Source: Gymnothorax reevesii (Eukaryota; Chordata; Actinopteri; Anguilliformes; Muraenidae). Taken from it: DNA of 64,000 bases. How positions within the stretch are numbered: position 1 is the first letter of the stretch; each line of letters opens with the position of its first letter. The DNA is taken from positions 124,769,447 to 124,833,446 of the forward strand of contig CM056573.1 of assembly GCA_029721435.1 (NCBI GenBank), read 5' to 3'. Positions 1 to 11,022 of this stretch are shown piece by piece. The notes under the pieces are model-generated. The model had not been told where the DNA came from, made no database searches, and saw nothing but the letters and a program-made list of their open reading frames with translations. Made by a program: the position numbers and the translations under genes.

Positions 1-799
1 AATGCAATGAAACTTTAAATGAGCTCATTAAAAGGAGGTATTCAAAACAAAAAGTGAGGGGTAAGGTTTGGGTCACTCACTGGCAGGGCGTAGTCTCGGT
101 AGACGATGCCTTCGTGCCCAAGGTGAGGATCAGTCTTTCGCCTCCCTGCAGCGTCTTGCTACCTCCCGTGTTGTGTCTACGCAGACGCAAAGCTGGAGTG
201 TCCTCTCCAGGGCACGAGCCTGGGCAGAAGTTATGGTAGGTCCTGGGCTGCCCAATCGTCAGAACCCCCCTCTCGGCCTCGCTGATGTGATCCAAAGGAG
301 TGCGAGCACGACGTTTGGCATCAGGTTGGCTGCAGAAGCTGTCGGACGAGCAACGAGTTGAACGCCAGTCCGCCTTAAGGGGCTTTACTCCGGATTTGCA
401 TCAGGTTTACTCCCTAGCCTTCTCCTTTCCCAAGGTACTCACAAGGCAGTGAGGCTATGTCACCCTTAGCAGGGAGTTAGGAATCAGTGTTTGGCGTCAC
501 CTAGATGAGCTACCCTGCCGAGTTGTCAAGCCCCATCTACCCAGCACCAGGGGGTCACACTTTGTCTGGTCTCTGCACTTCGACCTGTTCGGCATGGGTG
601 ACCCTGCCAGAAGTTCAAGACTCCAGCCGACGTAGCTCTAGGGGTCAAGGAGACAAACAAACCATCCCGCCGCGATAAGGTGGTGACCCCAGGTCACTAG
701 AAAGTGGAATATTGCAGATTGCAGGGGGTGGTCCAGTCCTGTTGCAATAAGATATGAGTTCCCTAAAAAAACTGCTCTGGTCACCCTAGTTTTCCTAAA
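1..799. other. Unassigned dispersed-repeat-like sequence
   Basis: This stretch is more GC-rich than most of the window and contains no long reading frame. Phrases such as CACCTAGATGAGCTACCCTG (near 509) and the run around 578-603 resemble what I remember of noncoding 3' parts of LINE-type elements in other animals, but that is memory and not a search result. No target duplication, tail or terminal repeat is visible, and the left edge may lie outside the window. It could also be an old gene-poor unique sequence. Confidence 0.3.
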
Positions 800-872
800 A
801 GGTACGTAGGGCATGAGGGCGTGGACTAAATACATCATGTGATGAGTGCAAGTGAGGGACATAGGGCGTGTG
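800..872. repeat. Left remnant of an 81-bp tandem repeat
   Basis: The motif GAGGGACATAGGGCGTG and the preceding TAGGGCATGAGGGCGTGGACTAAA-like block match the 81-bp units found on the other side of the LINE, at 2185-2560. This copy lacks about 30 bp of the unit centre. Its end GTGTG at 868-872 is repeated at 2185-2189, so this is the left shoulder of the array that the LINE entered. Confidence 0.65.
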
Positions 873-2184
873 CATTACATTACATTACATTACATTACAG
901 GTACTTAGCAGACGCTCTTATCCAGAGCGACGTACAAAAGTGCATAAGAACAGTACAAAAGTGCAGACCTCCTTGGAGACAAGTAAAAGTGCTAACAGTA
1001 AGTGACAGAACACGTTCCATTGTTACAGATCTAGACTATTAACAAAAAGGCAAGGTCAAAGGCCAGTGAACAAAATGGCAACAAGGTTAAGTGCAGAGGC
1101 AAGTGCAACAAAGAGCAATAAAATAAGTGCAATAGGTCAAGTGCAACAAAGGGGCAGGAAAATCAAGTAAACTGATAAGAGTGCAACAAAATGAAGGGAA
1201 ACCAAATCAAGTGATAGAGTCAGGAAGTAAACAGAATAAAGTGCAACAAATCAAAAGGATGTAGGGACAGGAATCAAGGCAGTGGAGTAGGGGAGAGGTG
1301 GAGCCTGAAGAGGTGGGTTTTCCGGCGGCGCTTGAAGATGCTCAAGGATTCTGCCGTTCTGACCTCGATAGGTAGATCATTCCACCAACGAGGTGCCAGG
1401 ACAGACAGCAGCCTTGAGCGGGAAGGGGAGGAGCGGAGAGGGGGAGGAGCCAGGCGACCAGAAGTAGCAGAGCGAAGTGCTCTGGCAGGGGTGTAGGATC
1501 TGAACAGTCTCTGGATGTAGGCTGGAGCAGTCTTGTTGACTCCCTGATAGGCTAGCACCAAAGTCTTGAATTTGATGCGAGCAGCAACAGGGAGCCAGTG
1601 GAGCTTTGTGAGCAGGGGGGTGACGTGGGAGTGGCTTGGGAGGTTGTGGACCAGACGAGCTGCAGCATTCTGGATGAGCTGCAGGGGTCTGATGGCGGAT
1701 GCTGGGAGGCAGGCGAGGAGGGCGTTGCAGTAGTCCGGGCGGGAGAGGATCAGCGCTTGGACTAGGAGCTGCGTTGAGTAGCTGGTGAGGAAGGGCCGGA
1801 TTCTACGGATGTTGAAGAGGAAGAACCTGCAGGTCCGGGTCACTGCAGCGATGTTCACAGCAGAGGAGAGCCTGTCGTCAAACAGGACCCTAAGGTTCTT
1901 CACACTCCGCGAGGGGGAGATGGTGGTATCCCCCAGAGTGATGGTCAGATCCAGGAGAGGGGAGGATGGAGCAGGGATGTAGATCATCTCCGTCTTCGTT
2001 GGGTTGAGCTTCAGGTGATGGTTGTCCATCCAGCTCCGGATGTCTTGTAGGCAGGCGGAGATGCGGGCGGAGACCTGGGCATCAGGGGGAAAAGAGAGAA
2101 AAAGTTGAGTGTCATCAGCATAAAAGTGATATGATAAACCATGAGCAGAAATGACAGGACCGAGAGACTGGAGATAAAGAGAAA
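873..2184 (-). mobile_element. 5'-truncated L2-type LINE retrotransposon
   Basis: The element reads on the minus strand. Its 3' end is at 873-900 as five tandem CATTA units, preceded in element sense by the module whose plus-strand form AGCAGACGCTCTTATCCAGA lies near 907. About 310 bp of A/GTGCAA-rich 3' UTR (roughly 950-1270) follow, then the reverse-transcriptase C-terminal half at 1274-2184. The 5' part is missing: homology to reverse transcriptase starts just before the YADD motif. Truncation at the 5' end is the usual product of target-primed reverse transcription. A 5-bp direct repeat GTGTG flanks it (868-872 and 2185-2189), but the target is itself GTGTG-rich, so this may be chance. 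Assignment to L2 rather than a neighbouring clade rests on motif recognition. Confidence 0.85.
1274..2184 (-). pseudogene. Partial LINE reverse transcriptase, C-terminal portion
   Basis: About 303 codons stay open with no stop or frameshift. The catalytic palm motif FYADDTQL lies about 20 residues into the LINE portion and supplies two of the three metal-binding aspartates of reverse transcriptase. The thumb and C-terminal region follows, with the typical fish LINE endings around LPIEVRTAESL and FKRRRKTHLFR. The N-terminal endonuclease and the first part of the reverse transcriptase are absent, so the copy cannot act by itself. An open frame can be drawn from 2206, but its first seven residues come from the neighbouring tandem repeat, which agrees with the LINE boundary at 2184. 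The intact frame suggests a fairly recent insertion. Confidence 0.85.
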
Positions 2185-2560
2185 GTGTGCGTGTGGAGTA
2201 AAGCACTTGTGCATTGATCTGTACACAAGGTTATGTAACAAGTGTGTCTGAGAGATGTAGGGTGTGTGCATGTGGAGTAAATTATTCACACACGGATCGG
2301 TACGCTTGAGGTCATGTAATGAGTGTACCTGAGGGACGAAGGGTGTGTACGTGTGGAGTAAACTGTTCACACACAGATCGGTACACTTGAGGTCATGTGT
2401 CGAGTGTATCAGTGAGACGTAGGGTGTGAGTGTGTGGAGTAAACTGTTCGCACATGGATCGGTATGCCTGAGGTCATGTGTCGAGGGCACTGGAGGGGCG
2501 TAGGGCACGAGCGCATTGAGTAAATGGGAAGTGCATTGATTACGGCTCAGCGGGTCATTA
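2185..2560. repeat. 81-bp tandem repeat, four to five diverged units
   Basis: The marker GATCGGTAC starts at 2295, 2376 and 2457, which is exactly 81 bp apart. Degenerate markers sit at 2217 and 2538. Each unit also carries GTGGAGTAAACTGTTCACAC and a GAGGGACG-like block. Because 81 is divisible by three, one minus-strand frame stays open with a 27-residue period; this follows from the period and is not evidence of a gene. Confidence 0.9.
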
Positions 2561-3620
2561 GACTGTGTGCTGGAACAGCTGGAAGCTGGAGATGGGTGCC
2601 GTAGCAATGGAGATGAGCAGCAACAGGATTCTGGGCGATTTCATCAAGCCGCCATCGATTTTTATCAGAATTGAAATTTTAAACGTTAACTCGAGCAAAA
2701 AAAAATGATTGCAATTGTTATGAACACATGTTTGAGTGTGTGTACATGAATGTGTATGTGCATGCGCATGTGAGTGTGTGGGTATGCTTGTGCGTTTGCG
2801 CTCATCCGCGTGTGTCTGTTTTATATGTGTGTCTGTAGTAGGTGGCTACTTTAATCAGTATAAAAAACTGGAGAAACAAAAGGGATTTCTCCAAATAATA
2901 CAATATATGAAGCAAACAATATCAGCTGCACAGTGAAGTGTGTTATTTTCAACGAAACACATACAGGGCCCATTTACACACGCATCCATGGTAAAAAGAA
3001 AAAAAAGAAGAAGAAAAGAATAGAAAGAAACAATTCACAGTTTTTTCTCTGGTAGGTCTAGTTTGATCCAGACCCTGGGGAGGGTATCATAAACTGAGGA
3101 TTTCTCCAATTAAACATTGTACTAATACCAGTGGGAGAAATAATATTTGGCCGGCAGACAATATTCATTATGAGGGAGCAATTAGCCAGCTAATACAACA
3201 CTGGGGACTAACTACACCAGACCCCATCATCCCCTCCAGTGCCTCAGTTCTCCAGATTCCTTCTAATTACTACACCTCAGCTCCAGATCTCAAGCAGCAG
3301 CTGGTCCAGCCCGAACCCCAATCACCAATAAGGGCATCTGCCTGTAAAAGACCACACCCTCTCATGGGGAAGGAAGACTGCGGAATAACCAAGAATGCAC
3401 AGGAATATATACACTTTATTGAACCCTGAGGGGTAACCTTTCCTCGACATTTTGACCCATCCCTGTTAAATGGGAGCAGTAGGCAGCTACAGTGCAGAAC
3501 CAACTCCAGTTCTGAGGCCAGAACCTCGGTCCGGGGCACTGGCAGGAGTGCTGCTGTGATGCGTGTGTTTGGAGGGGGGCTTGACTGCAGTATTGGCAAC
3601 TGCAAATGACCCAGTGGATT
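2561..3620. other. No gene seen; short TG-rich tract
   Basis: The interval 2725-2835 is a degenerate (TG)n tract and 2995-3025 is purine-rich. The remainder shows no coding frame, terminal repeat or tandem structure that I recognise. Confidence 0.5.
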
Positions 3621-5080
3621 AGGGATAGATGTTCAGCAGGCTTTTGTCACCCAGCAGATGTGGGATATAGATATTAAGCAGGGGATGATAACTCAGTGAA
3701 TGTAGTATAGATGTCAGGCCGGTGTGAATAATACAATAGATGAGGCATAGATACTGGACAAGGAGATAACCCAGCAAGTAAGGCATAGATACTGGACAAG
3801 GAGATAACCCAGCAAGTAAGGCATAGATACTGGACAAGGAGATAACCCAGCAAGTAAGGCATAGATACTGGACAAGGAGATAACCCAGCAAGTAAGGCAT
3901 AGATACTGGACAAGGAGATAACCCAGCAAGTGAGGCATAGACACTGGACAAGGAGATAACCCAGCAAGTAAGGCATAGATACTGGACAAGGAGATAACCC
4001 AGCAAGTAAGGCATAGATACTGGACAAGGAGATAACCCAGCAAGTAAGGCATAGATACTGGACAAGGAGATAACCCAGCAAGTAAGGCATAGATACTGGA
4101 CAAGGAGATAACCCAGCAAGTGAGGCATAGATACTGGACAAGGAGATAACCCAGCAAGTGAGGCATAGGTACTGGACAAGGAGATAACCCAGCAAGTAAG
4201 GCATAGATACTGGACAAGGAGATAACCCAGCAAGTAAGGCATAGATACTGGACAAGGAGATAACCCAGCAAGTGAGGCATAGGTACTGGACAAGGAGATA
4301 ACCCAGCAAGTAAGGCATAGATACTGGACAAGGAGATAACCCAGCAAGTGAGGCATAGATACTGGACAAGGAGATAACCCAGCAAGTGAGGCATAGATAC
4401 TAGACAAGGAGATAACCCAGCAAGTAAGGCATAGATACTGGACAAGGAGATAACCCAGCAAGTAAGGCATAGATACTGGACAAGGAGATAACCCAGCAAG
4501 TAAGGCATAGATACTGGACAAGGAGATAACCCAGCAAGTGAGGCATAGATACTGGACAAGGAGATAACCCAGCAAGTAAGGCATAGATACTGGACAAGGA
4601 GATAACCCAGCAAGTGAGGCATAGATACTAGACAAGGAGATAACCCAGCAAGTGAGGCATAGACACTGGACAAGGAGATAACCCAGCAAGTAAGGCATAG
4701 ATACTGGACAAGGAGATAACCCAGCAAGTGAGGCATAGGTACTGGACAAGGAGATAACCCAGCAAGTGAGGCATAGGTGCTGGACAAGGAGATAACCCAG
4801 CAAGTGAGGCATAGGTGCTGGACAAGGAGATAACCCAGCAAGTGAGGCATAGATACTGGACAAGGAGATAACCCAGCAAGTAAGGCATAGATATTGAGCA
4901 GGCATGAATAACACAGCATATGAGGCCTATAAATTGGGCAGGTACAGATAACCTAGAAATCACGTCATACATATTGGGCAGGCATAGATAACCCAGCACA
5001 TGAGGCATAAGTATTGAGCAGGCATGAATAACACAGCATATGAGGCATAAATATTGAGCAGGCATATATGAAAAAGCAGA
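3621..5080. repeat. Minisatellite: 3 x 40 bp, 30 x 38 bp, 5 x 40 bp
   Basis: Three diverged 40-bp units start at 3621, 3661 and 3701. Thirty 38-bp units then run from 3741 to 4880 (30 x 38 = 1,140 bp exactly, no indels). Five more 40-bp units start at 4881, 4921, 4961, 5001 and 5041. The 38-bp unit is a shortened form of the 40-bp unit. Inside the core only a handful of point variants exist, mainly TAAGGC/TGAGGC at position 2 and GATACTGG, GACACTGG, GGTACTGG, GGTGCTGG or GATACTAG near position 10. The core is therefore much younger or more homogenised than its edges, as expected from unequal crossing-over or slippage. The minus strand of the 38-bp unit has no stop in any frame, so long spurious reading frames appear; I do not regard them as genes. 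Confidence 0.97.
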
Positions 5081-6384
5081 TGAATGGAGAAAATAGTCTA
5101 ATCATGTTCCTTGACTAAGTAAGGCCATGCAGACAGCAGCATCTATTACTGTGAATGTGCATCATATGTACACACCTCTGGGAAAGGAGACGCCTGACAC
5201 AGCCATGAATCAGATCAATAAAACAGCACGACTATCCACACCCCCCTACCCCCAAGAGTCATGCGAACACTACTCCTCATACCAGATCATTTCTTTGAAA
5301 AAAAAAAAAAGAAATAAAATATGAATTAAAAAATATCCCAAATGCAGCAGCAGCACAAACAGCGGTGTCTGAATAAAACATTACTTTATTCTGAAATGCC
5401 TCAGGCAGCGCTCAGTCCAAGGTGTGGTAGTAATTGTGTGATGAAATGATGAAATGTGAAGAGAGACTATTTTGTGGGCAGTGAGGGAGAGAGGGGGGGG
5501 GGGATAGTCCGTGGACTTCCTGCAGCAGGACCTACTCCGAATCGCGAACTCATTTTCAGCGGTTAAACTGCCGCGGCGAGCTGATTTCACAGACGCTCTG
5601 TGGGGTCTTCGCAACAGGGGGCAGCAGAACGCAGCGTATAATGTTTGGGCCTGTGAGCCCAGGGAGCGTGTAAAAACTGCAATCCCTGTGAATGTATGGA
5701 AATCCGGATACATGGGTGTGGGAGTCCATGTTGAGGAATTATTTTTAAAGACCTACTCAGTCCCGCACCCCCAATCCCATTTGTAAATATCTGAAAGTCT
5801 GACATGGAGCTGTACGGCACGTTACTTGATGATTCACATCATTGTGCTACCGAGCAAAGAGTTTACAGTCTTATTCCAGTGTGGTTAAATGGTTCTGCTC
5901 TTCCCTGAGGGAAGACAATATCCTGATTCAATCTTACCCCATCATCAGTTGCATCAAGTGCTTTAGCACCGGGTTTGAGACAGGAAGCCTGCCATCACGG
6001 TTTTTCTTGAAAATGAGTAGAGGCCTGCTCCATATTATGTTCTTTCTTCGGTTTTATTACGTTTATTAGTGGTCAATTCAGGAATTATATCAGGATACTT
6101 CACAATGCACTGAGATAGTCACATTTTTGGTGTCAAATTTGGAAGAAATTTTTCAAATCTGTCGGCAGATATGCTCCATTTGGCTTATTCATTAGTTGAT
6201 GATAACCATGTGTGAAAGTCATCAAAATTCTTGTAACTGAAACAATAAAGAATGATCCTCCAGGAATTTTTACAAAAATAAATCAGAATTTTTATGAGAA
6301 CGTTGAAAAAAAATCGGAAGCCACATGAGACTGATGAGCCAGTGAAATGCTGTTCATTTGCCACTTAATGTGGGAAAACAGAGG
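5081..6384. other. No gene seen; A-run and G-run
   Basis: A 13-base A-run follows 5299 and a G-run lies near 5496. The segment at 5500-5760 is more GC-rich, but I found no splice-bounded frame or family match there. The stretch from 5840 to 6384 looks like AT-rich single-copy sequence. Confidence 0.45.
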
Positions 6385-6790
6385 TACAGTGGGGTGCAAA
6401 AATTTGGGCACCCTTGTTTAAATGCCTGTTACAATTAATCCCCAAGTGATTGAAAGCAAACCTGAGCACTAAATGCTACAAAGTTAAACATGTAAATTTA
6501 AAAGCAAAGTTTCTTTTCATTTTAATTTTTCAGAGTTCTTGAATGATAAGAAAGGAAAAGGGGCCCTGTGCAAAATTTTGGGAGCCCTTTTGGATTATTC
6601 TTCGTTACCTTTTAAGAAGATGATTACTAAGGCCCAGACCCAAGTTATTTATTCGTTAGGGCTTCACTTCAGTTGGGTGAATATAATTCCAGGGTTGAAC
6701 TATATATTCTGAAGTAACTCCATGCCTTCTAAAGTATCCGACAGTGGTGGATGTTGTGTCTGGTGTAAAAAACCATGTGTTCCTCTAAAC

Positions 6791-7099
6791 CAGAGGTGGG
6801 CAACAAGGGCTGCGTCTGACCCTGGTTTTCACACCAACTTCTGGCCTTTAATTAGTTATTTATCTAATTTAGCCAAACCATTTATGAAATCTGATTTCAG
6901 GCACATTTCTTTAAATGGTCATGAATGACCACCAAAGACTGTTCTTGTCTCTGTACATAAAACATTTTTCTTTTGATCTAATCTTTGCACAAATCTGTAT
7001 TTGTGTATGCAATTACTTTACTCAATTAGTCAGGGTAATTGATCAACAAAAAAACCTGCATACACACCGGCCCTCCAGGACCGGAATTGCCCACCTCTG
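6791..7099. mobile_element. hAT-type MITE with 8-bp target duplication
   Basis: The ends CAGAGGTGGGCAA and TTGCCCACCTCTG are perfect inverted repeats. The 8-bp direct repeat CTCTAAAC lies immediately outside (6783-6790 and 7100-7107). An 8-bp duplication with CAG...CTG ends is diagnostic of the hAT superfamily. The 309-bp element encodes nothing and must have been moved in trans. It sits inside the Tc1 element upstream of the transposase, so it is the younger of the two. Confidence 0.93.
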
Positions 7100-7189
7100 C
7101 TCTAAACAGTTTTCCAAGGATGTCAAAATCAAGATAATTCACTTCCACCAAGGAGAGAAAATGGAAATTAAGTGGAACAATTGAAGTGA

Positions 7190-8016
7190 AGGCAGGATCT
7201 GAAAGACCAAGAAACTTTTCAGAAAGAATGGCCTGAGATCTGGTGAGAAATGCTCAGAAGAACCCACATATCACTGCAAAAGAGCTGCAAAAAAGAGTAG
7301 CAGACACAGGTCTAGTTGTTCACAGGACAACAATACAGCGTACTTTAAACAACAAAGACCTACATGGCAGAGTTGCAAGAAAGAAGCCTTTCCTCCGACC
7401 TAAACTCAAAATTAAGCGTCAAGTATGCAAAAGAAAACCTTGAGAAACCTCAAGCCTATTGGAACAATGTGCTTTGGACTGACGAAAGCAAAAGGTAACT
7501 TTTAGCCACAACCAAAGAAGGTATGTTTGCAGAAAAAAGGGGGAAGCATTTGTAGAGAAGAACACGTTGCCAACTGTTACGCATGGAGGTGGATCCATTA
7601 TGCTTTGGGGTTGTGTAAGAGCTGGGGGAACAGGAAATATTGTGCAGGTGGAAGGAAGAATGGATTCCGCCAAATATCAAGACATTCTGGAGGCCAATGT
7701 TCAAAGCTCAGTCCAGAAATTGAATTTGAAGAGACGTTGGGTATTCCTGCAAGACAATGACCCCAAGCATACCTCAAAATCCACCATGAAGTACCTCCAG
7801 GAAAGATGGATGAAAGTTTTTGAATGGCAATAACAGTCCCCTGACTTGAATATTATTGAAGATCTGTGGAGAGACCTCAAACATGCCGTGCATGCAAGAA
7901 GGCCGAAGAATATTTCTGAGCTGGAGGTGTTCTGTCAGGAAGAATGGGGGAAAATTCCAAAGGCAAGAATTGAAAGACTCTTAGCTGGTTACAGGAAGCT
8001 TTGCAAGTTGTTATAG
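7190..8016 (+). pseudogene. Tc1-like transposase, frame-disrupted
   Basis: Tc1 transposases cut and paste DNA with a DD34E catalytic triad. The recognisable parts are a helix-turn-helix region (7243-7443, with VHRTTIQRTL and ARKKPFLRPK), the first catalytic motif LWTDES (near 7475, in a shifted frame), HGGGSIMLWGC (near 7582), the second catalytic motif LQDNDPKHTS (near 7748) and NIIEDLWRDLK (near 7850) with the catalytic glutamate. Exactly 34 residues separate the second aspartate from the glutamate. At least one frameshift before LWTDES, one after it, a stop right after that motif, and a TAA at 7831-7833 break the frame. The N-terminal start is not identifiable with confidence. Confidence 0.88.
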
Positions 8017-8381
8017 TTGCCCGAGGAGGAATTATAAAGTACTAGATGACAGGGTTCCCAAACTTTTGCACAAGGCCTTTTTCCTTGTTTAATTATTTTG
8101 AAACCGTAAAAAGTTAAAAATAAAAATTATTCTTGCTTTAAAATGTGATGAAATGTGTCATGTTTAACTTTGTAGTATTTAGTATTGTATTGAGGAGACT
8201 AAAAAAACCAGAGAGAGAGGGTAACAGAATCAAAGCCCAGACAAGGATCAATATTGGCCAGGCTTTCACTCGCTGACGTGAGCTCAAAGACGAGGAGGGA
8301 TGTCTGACTGATGCTGCCATGGCCCTGTTACGGCTGGACTAGTAAGTAACTTTACACATTGTTTTCTCTTTATAACCTTAT

Positions 8382-9064
8382 TAGGCCATGTGCTAAGGCT
8401 CCGCTGAAAAGTTTGCAGTTTTTGCAGAAACAACTACCATTTCAGGGGCAAAGAGAAATATAGTAGGGGTCAAAAATCTGCTCAAACATGTTGTATTCAA
8501 ATATGTTTAGTTAGACCTTTCAAATGACACCCATGTCAATGGGGTCCACAAACCCATTCACTCATGGGAAATGTTCATGCATTTCGGCCCCATTTTAGGG
8601 GGTTCCCTGCCCCTGGGCAGCAATGAGTTTGTGGACTCCAGCGACATGGGTGTCATTTGAAAGGTCTAACTAAACATACTTGAATACAACATATTTGATC
8701 CTCCTCACTTGCCCCTGGGCCCCACGGTAAGGGGCCAAAATCTCATTTTCTCAGATTTCAACCCCCTCTGCAGGGGCACAGGGGCTGGCCAGCAGATTGG
8801 GACATATATTTCTTTGAAGCACATTCATAGACCTACAATTTGATACCAAACTTGCTACAATCTGATGACATCAGATTTTCGACCCCTGCTCTATTTCCCT
8901 TTGCCCCTGAAATGGTAGTTGTTTCTGCAAAAACTGCACACTTTTCAGAGGAGAAGTTTTGTTTACTTAAATAGTATGTGCTTCTGGTTAGAATTATGCA
9001 AAAATAAAGTATTCCCCAGATGGTGGAACGAAACATCATATTTTGAGCCTTAGTACGTGGCCTA
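8382..9064. mobile_element. Asymmetric foldback (long inverted-repeat) element
   Basis: The left arm 8382-8602 pairs with the right arm about 8625-9064. Matching blocks include TAGGCCATG/CGTGGCCTA-type ends, the block around TGCAGAAACAACTACCATTT (8420; mirror near 8915) and GTCTAACTAAACATACTTGA (near 8664; mirror near 8505). The right arm is about twice as long because the left arm lacks about 95 bp near its outer end and about 180 bp further in. No coding frame is present. The superfamily is unknown. Confidence 0.8.
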
Positions 9065-10035
9065 TATAGTACTTTTGAGTTTGTTGTGTGGCTGGTCATG
9101 TCACTGTGGAGCTGCGAACTATCAAGCTGGTGGCTATTTATTGCTACCATGCAAATTTCCGATGGCTAACATTAGCATTATCATTGCTATTTGAGCATTG
9201 CAAGCAATGAATGCACACCACAAATATTAGTACAATGTTTGGGTAAAATATGTAGCTTCCTCCCGTGGAAAGCCCCAAAGATGAAAAATCAGTTATACTG
9301 AATCATTGTGGGATTATCGTCTCAGTTTGTATGTTGTTTGTATGTTGTACTAAGTCGTTTCTGATGATTGTTAAGTAATAGCTTCAGTGACAAACAGGAT
9401 TCTTGTCGTGTTTTTTGTTGAGTTGAGTAAAGTGATTGCAAAAGAAGTCTATCAAATGCGTCGGCGCATCAAACCACGTTGTTTTGCTCTAAATAATCAG
9501 TAAAACAAAACCCATGTGCATTGAATTATGACTTTTCATAGTCCTGCTTATCACTAGCACCTTGCGCTGAGTGTAGGTAAAATTAGAGGGATTGTTGCTT
9601 GTTTAAAATTCTACATGTAATGTTTGTAATATGAGATTTTTTAGCAACAATTAGATACATTACCTCATCGCTATTCATCCCTCAAACAGCTGCTGGAAAC
9701 AGAAACATAGTTTGGACCCGTCTTCTGTTTATTTCGAAAACAACCACACGCGACCGGGAGATCAGGATGTTTACGACGCTAAACGCTGGTGTTCATGGGA
9801 AATGGGGTCTTCCTTCAGGTAAAACACTACCGCTTTGATCCACAGGCGCCGCCAAACTCAACCAAAAATGAAAGTTCCTAAAAGGGTTTGTGAACAATAA
9901 ACTTAAGTTTTTAAAAAGTATATTTTGTATATATAACCTCATTAAAATAAAAATATATATAGGCAGTTTATCTTTTCTATAAATAAACAAAATAATGTCT
10001 GTGGCTGCACAGCAAAAAAGTTAATTAGGTGCCCG

Positions 10036-10056
10036 TGACGTCATCCGATGACGTCA
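10036..10056. promoter_or_regulatory. Paired CRE palindromes
   Basis: Two perfect TGACGTCA octamers lie at 10036-10043 and 10049-10056, with 5 bp between them. TGACGTCA is the consensus site for CREB/ATF bZIP factors. Further copies occur at 11656-11663 and 17104-17111. All lie in transposon-like sequence, so they may be part of an element's own promoter; binding is not shown by sequence alone. Confidence 0.5.
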
Positions 10057-11022
10057 GAGAGGTCTTCATCTTGCCTAGCCGCTATCAAGGTCTATAGTCG
10101 AGGTGGTGTTATAGCGTGTCTGATCGTCAGCGTGTGCAGAAAATATGGGTGACTCTGCAGGCACAGGTGAAATAAATCCGAGAGAGAGAGAGATTGAGAG
10201 AGATTTTCCCCACAGACACACGTCAAATGTCCTGAGAGAGAGAGAGAGAGATGGTCACCGAAATAAAAAAAATCAACTTAACCTACATGTAGCTAGAGAC
10301 AACGAGAGAGCTCAAGTCGAGAACTTAGTTACAGCATGGCATTCCGCAACACTCGGTGAACTCAAAACACTACAGTAAAGAGACTGCTCTGCTTGAATCA
10401 GCAACCTATCAGCCAATCAGAAAATAGTATTTCTTGTTGCGAGGTGAAATAGCAGCGTCAAATCACGTTTTTCACTCGCGCTCTCCATGTAGTGTATTTT
10501 GGCTGAAAACAAACCCTGCTCCGATCCGGTGTCACAGGTGGTACCGCAACATCTCTTGTTTGTGACAGACAAAACGATACAAATACACAAAAGAATTATT
10601 TAATTTAGCCTTTATTATACTGGGGAGTCCAACTGAAATAAAAAAAAGTACAGGTATGGCTAAACATTATCTTGTTCAAAATCTATCAACTACTCCAGAG
10701 GGAAACACAAGCAAGTTGAAATCAAATTTTTAAGCTAATGTCAAATAGCATTCGCGAATGCCGTAGCTGGCCAGCAAACTCATATTCGTGATGCGAAGCG
10801 CAGCTGTTAGCTGTGTTGTAAAATGCTTGATGTTGCAAAGTAAAAGGAAATATACACGCAACATGCAGTTATAAGATAGATAGTTGTATATCGCAACGTT
10901 TAATTGCTCGCCTACTTGAGCTACCACTTCTGACAACGAAATGCGACGGATAACGCGGTCAGCATTCATTCTGCAAATAGCCTACAATGCGCACAAAACT
11001 TCCGCGACCGATCCTGGTGTGC

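Noticed and set aside
2011..2607. 198-codon minus-strand frame
   Set aside because: It crosses the LINE boundary out of the reverse-transcriptase frame and gains its length from an 81-bp (27-residue) tandem repeat.
3741..4880. CRISPR-like array of 38-bp repeats
   Set aside because: The units are directly adjacent with no spacers, and the organism is a vertebrate. It is a minisatellite.
3619..5065. Several open frames of up to 431 codons on the minus strand
   Set aside because: They are a consequence of a stop-free 38-bp unit read in three frames; the predicted proteins are pure 38-residue repeats with no start, splice or family evidence.
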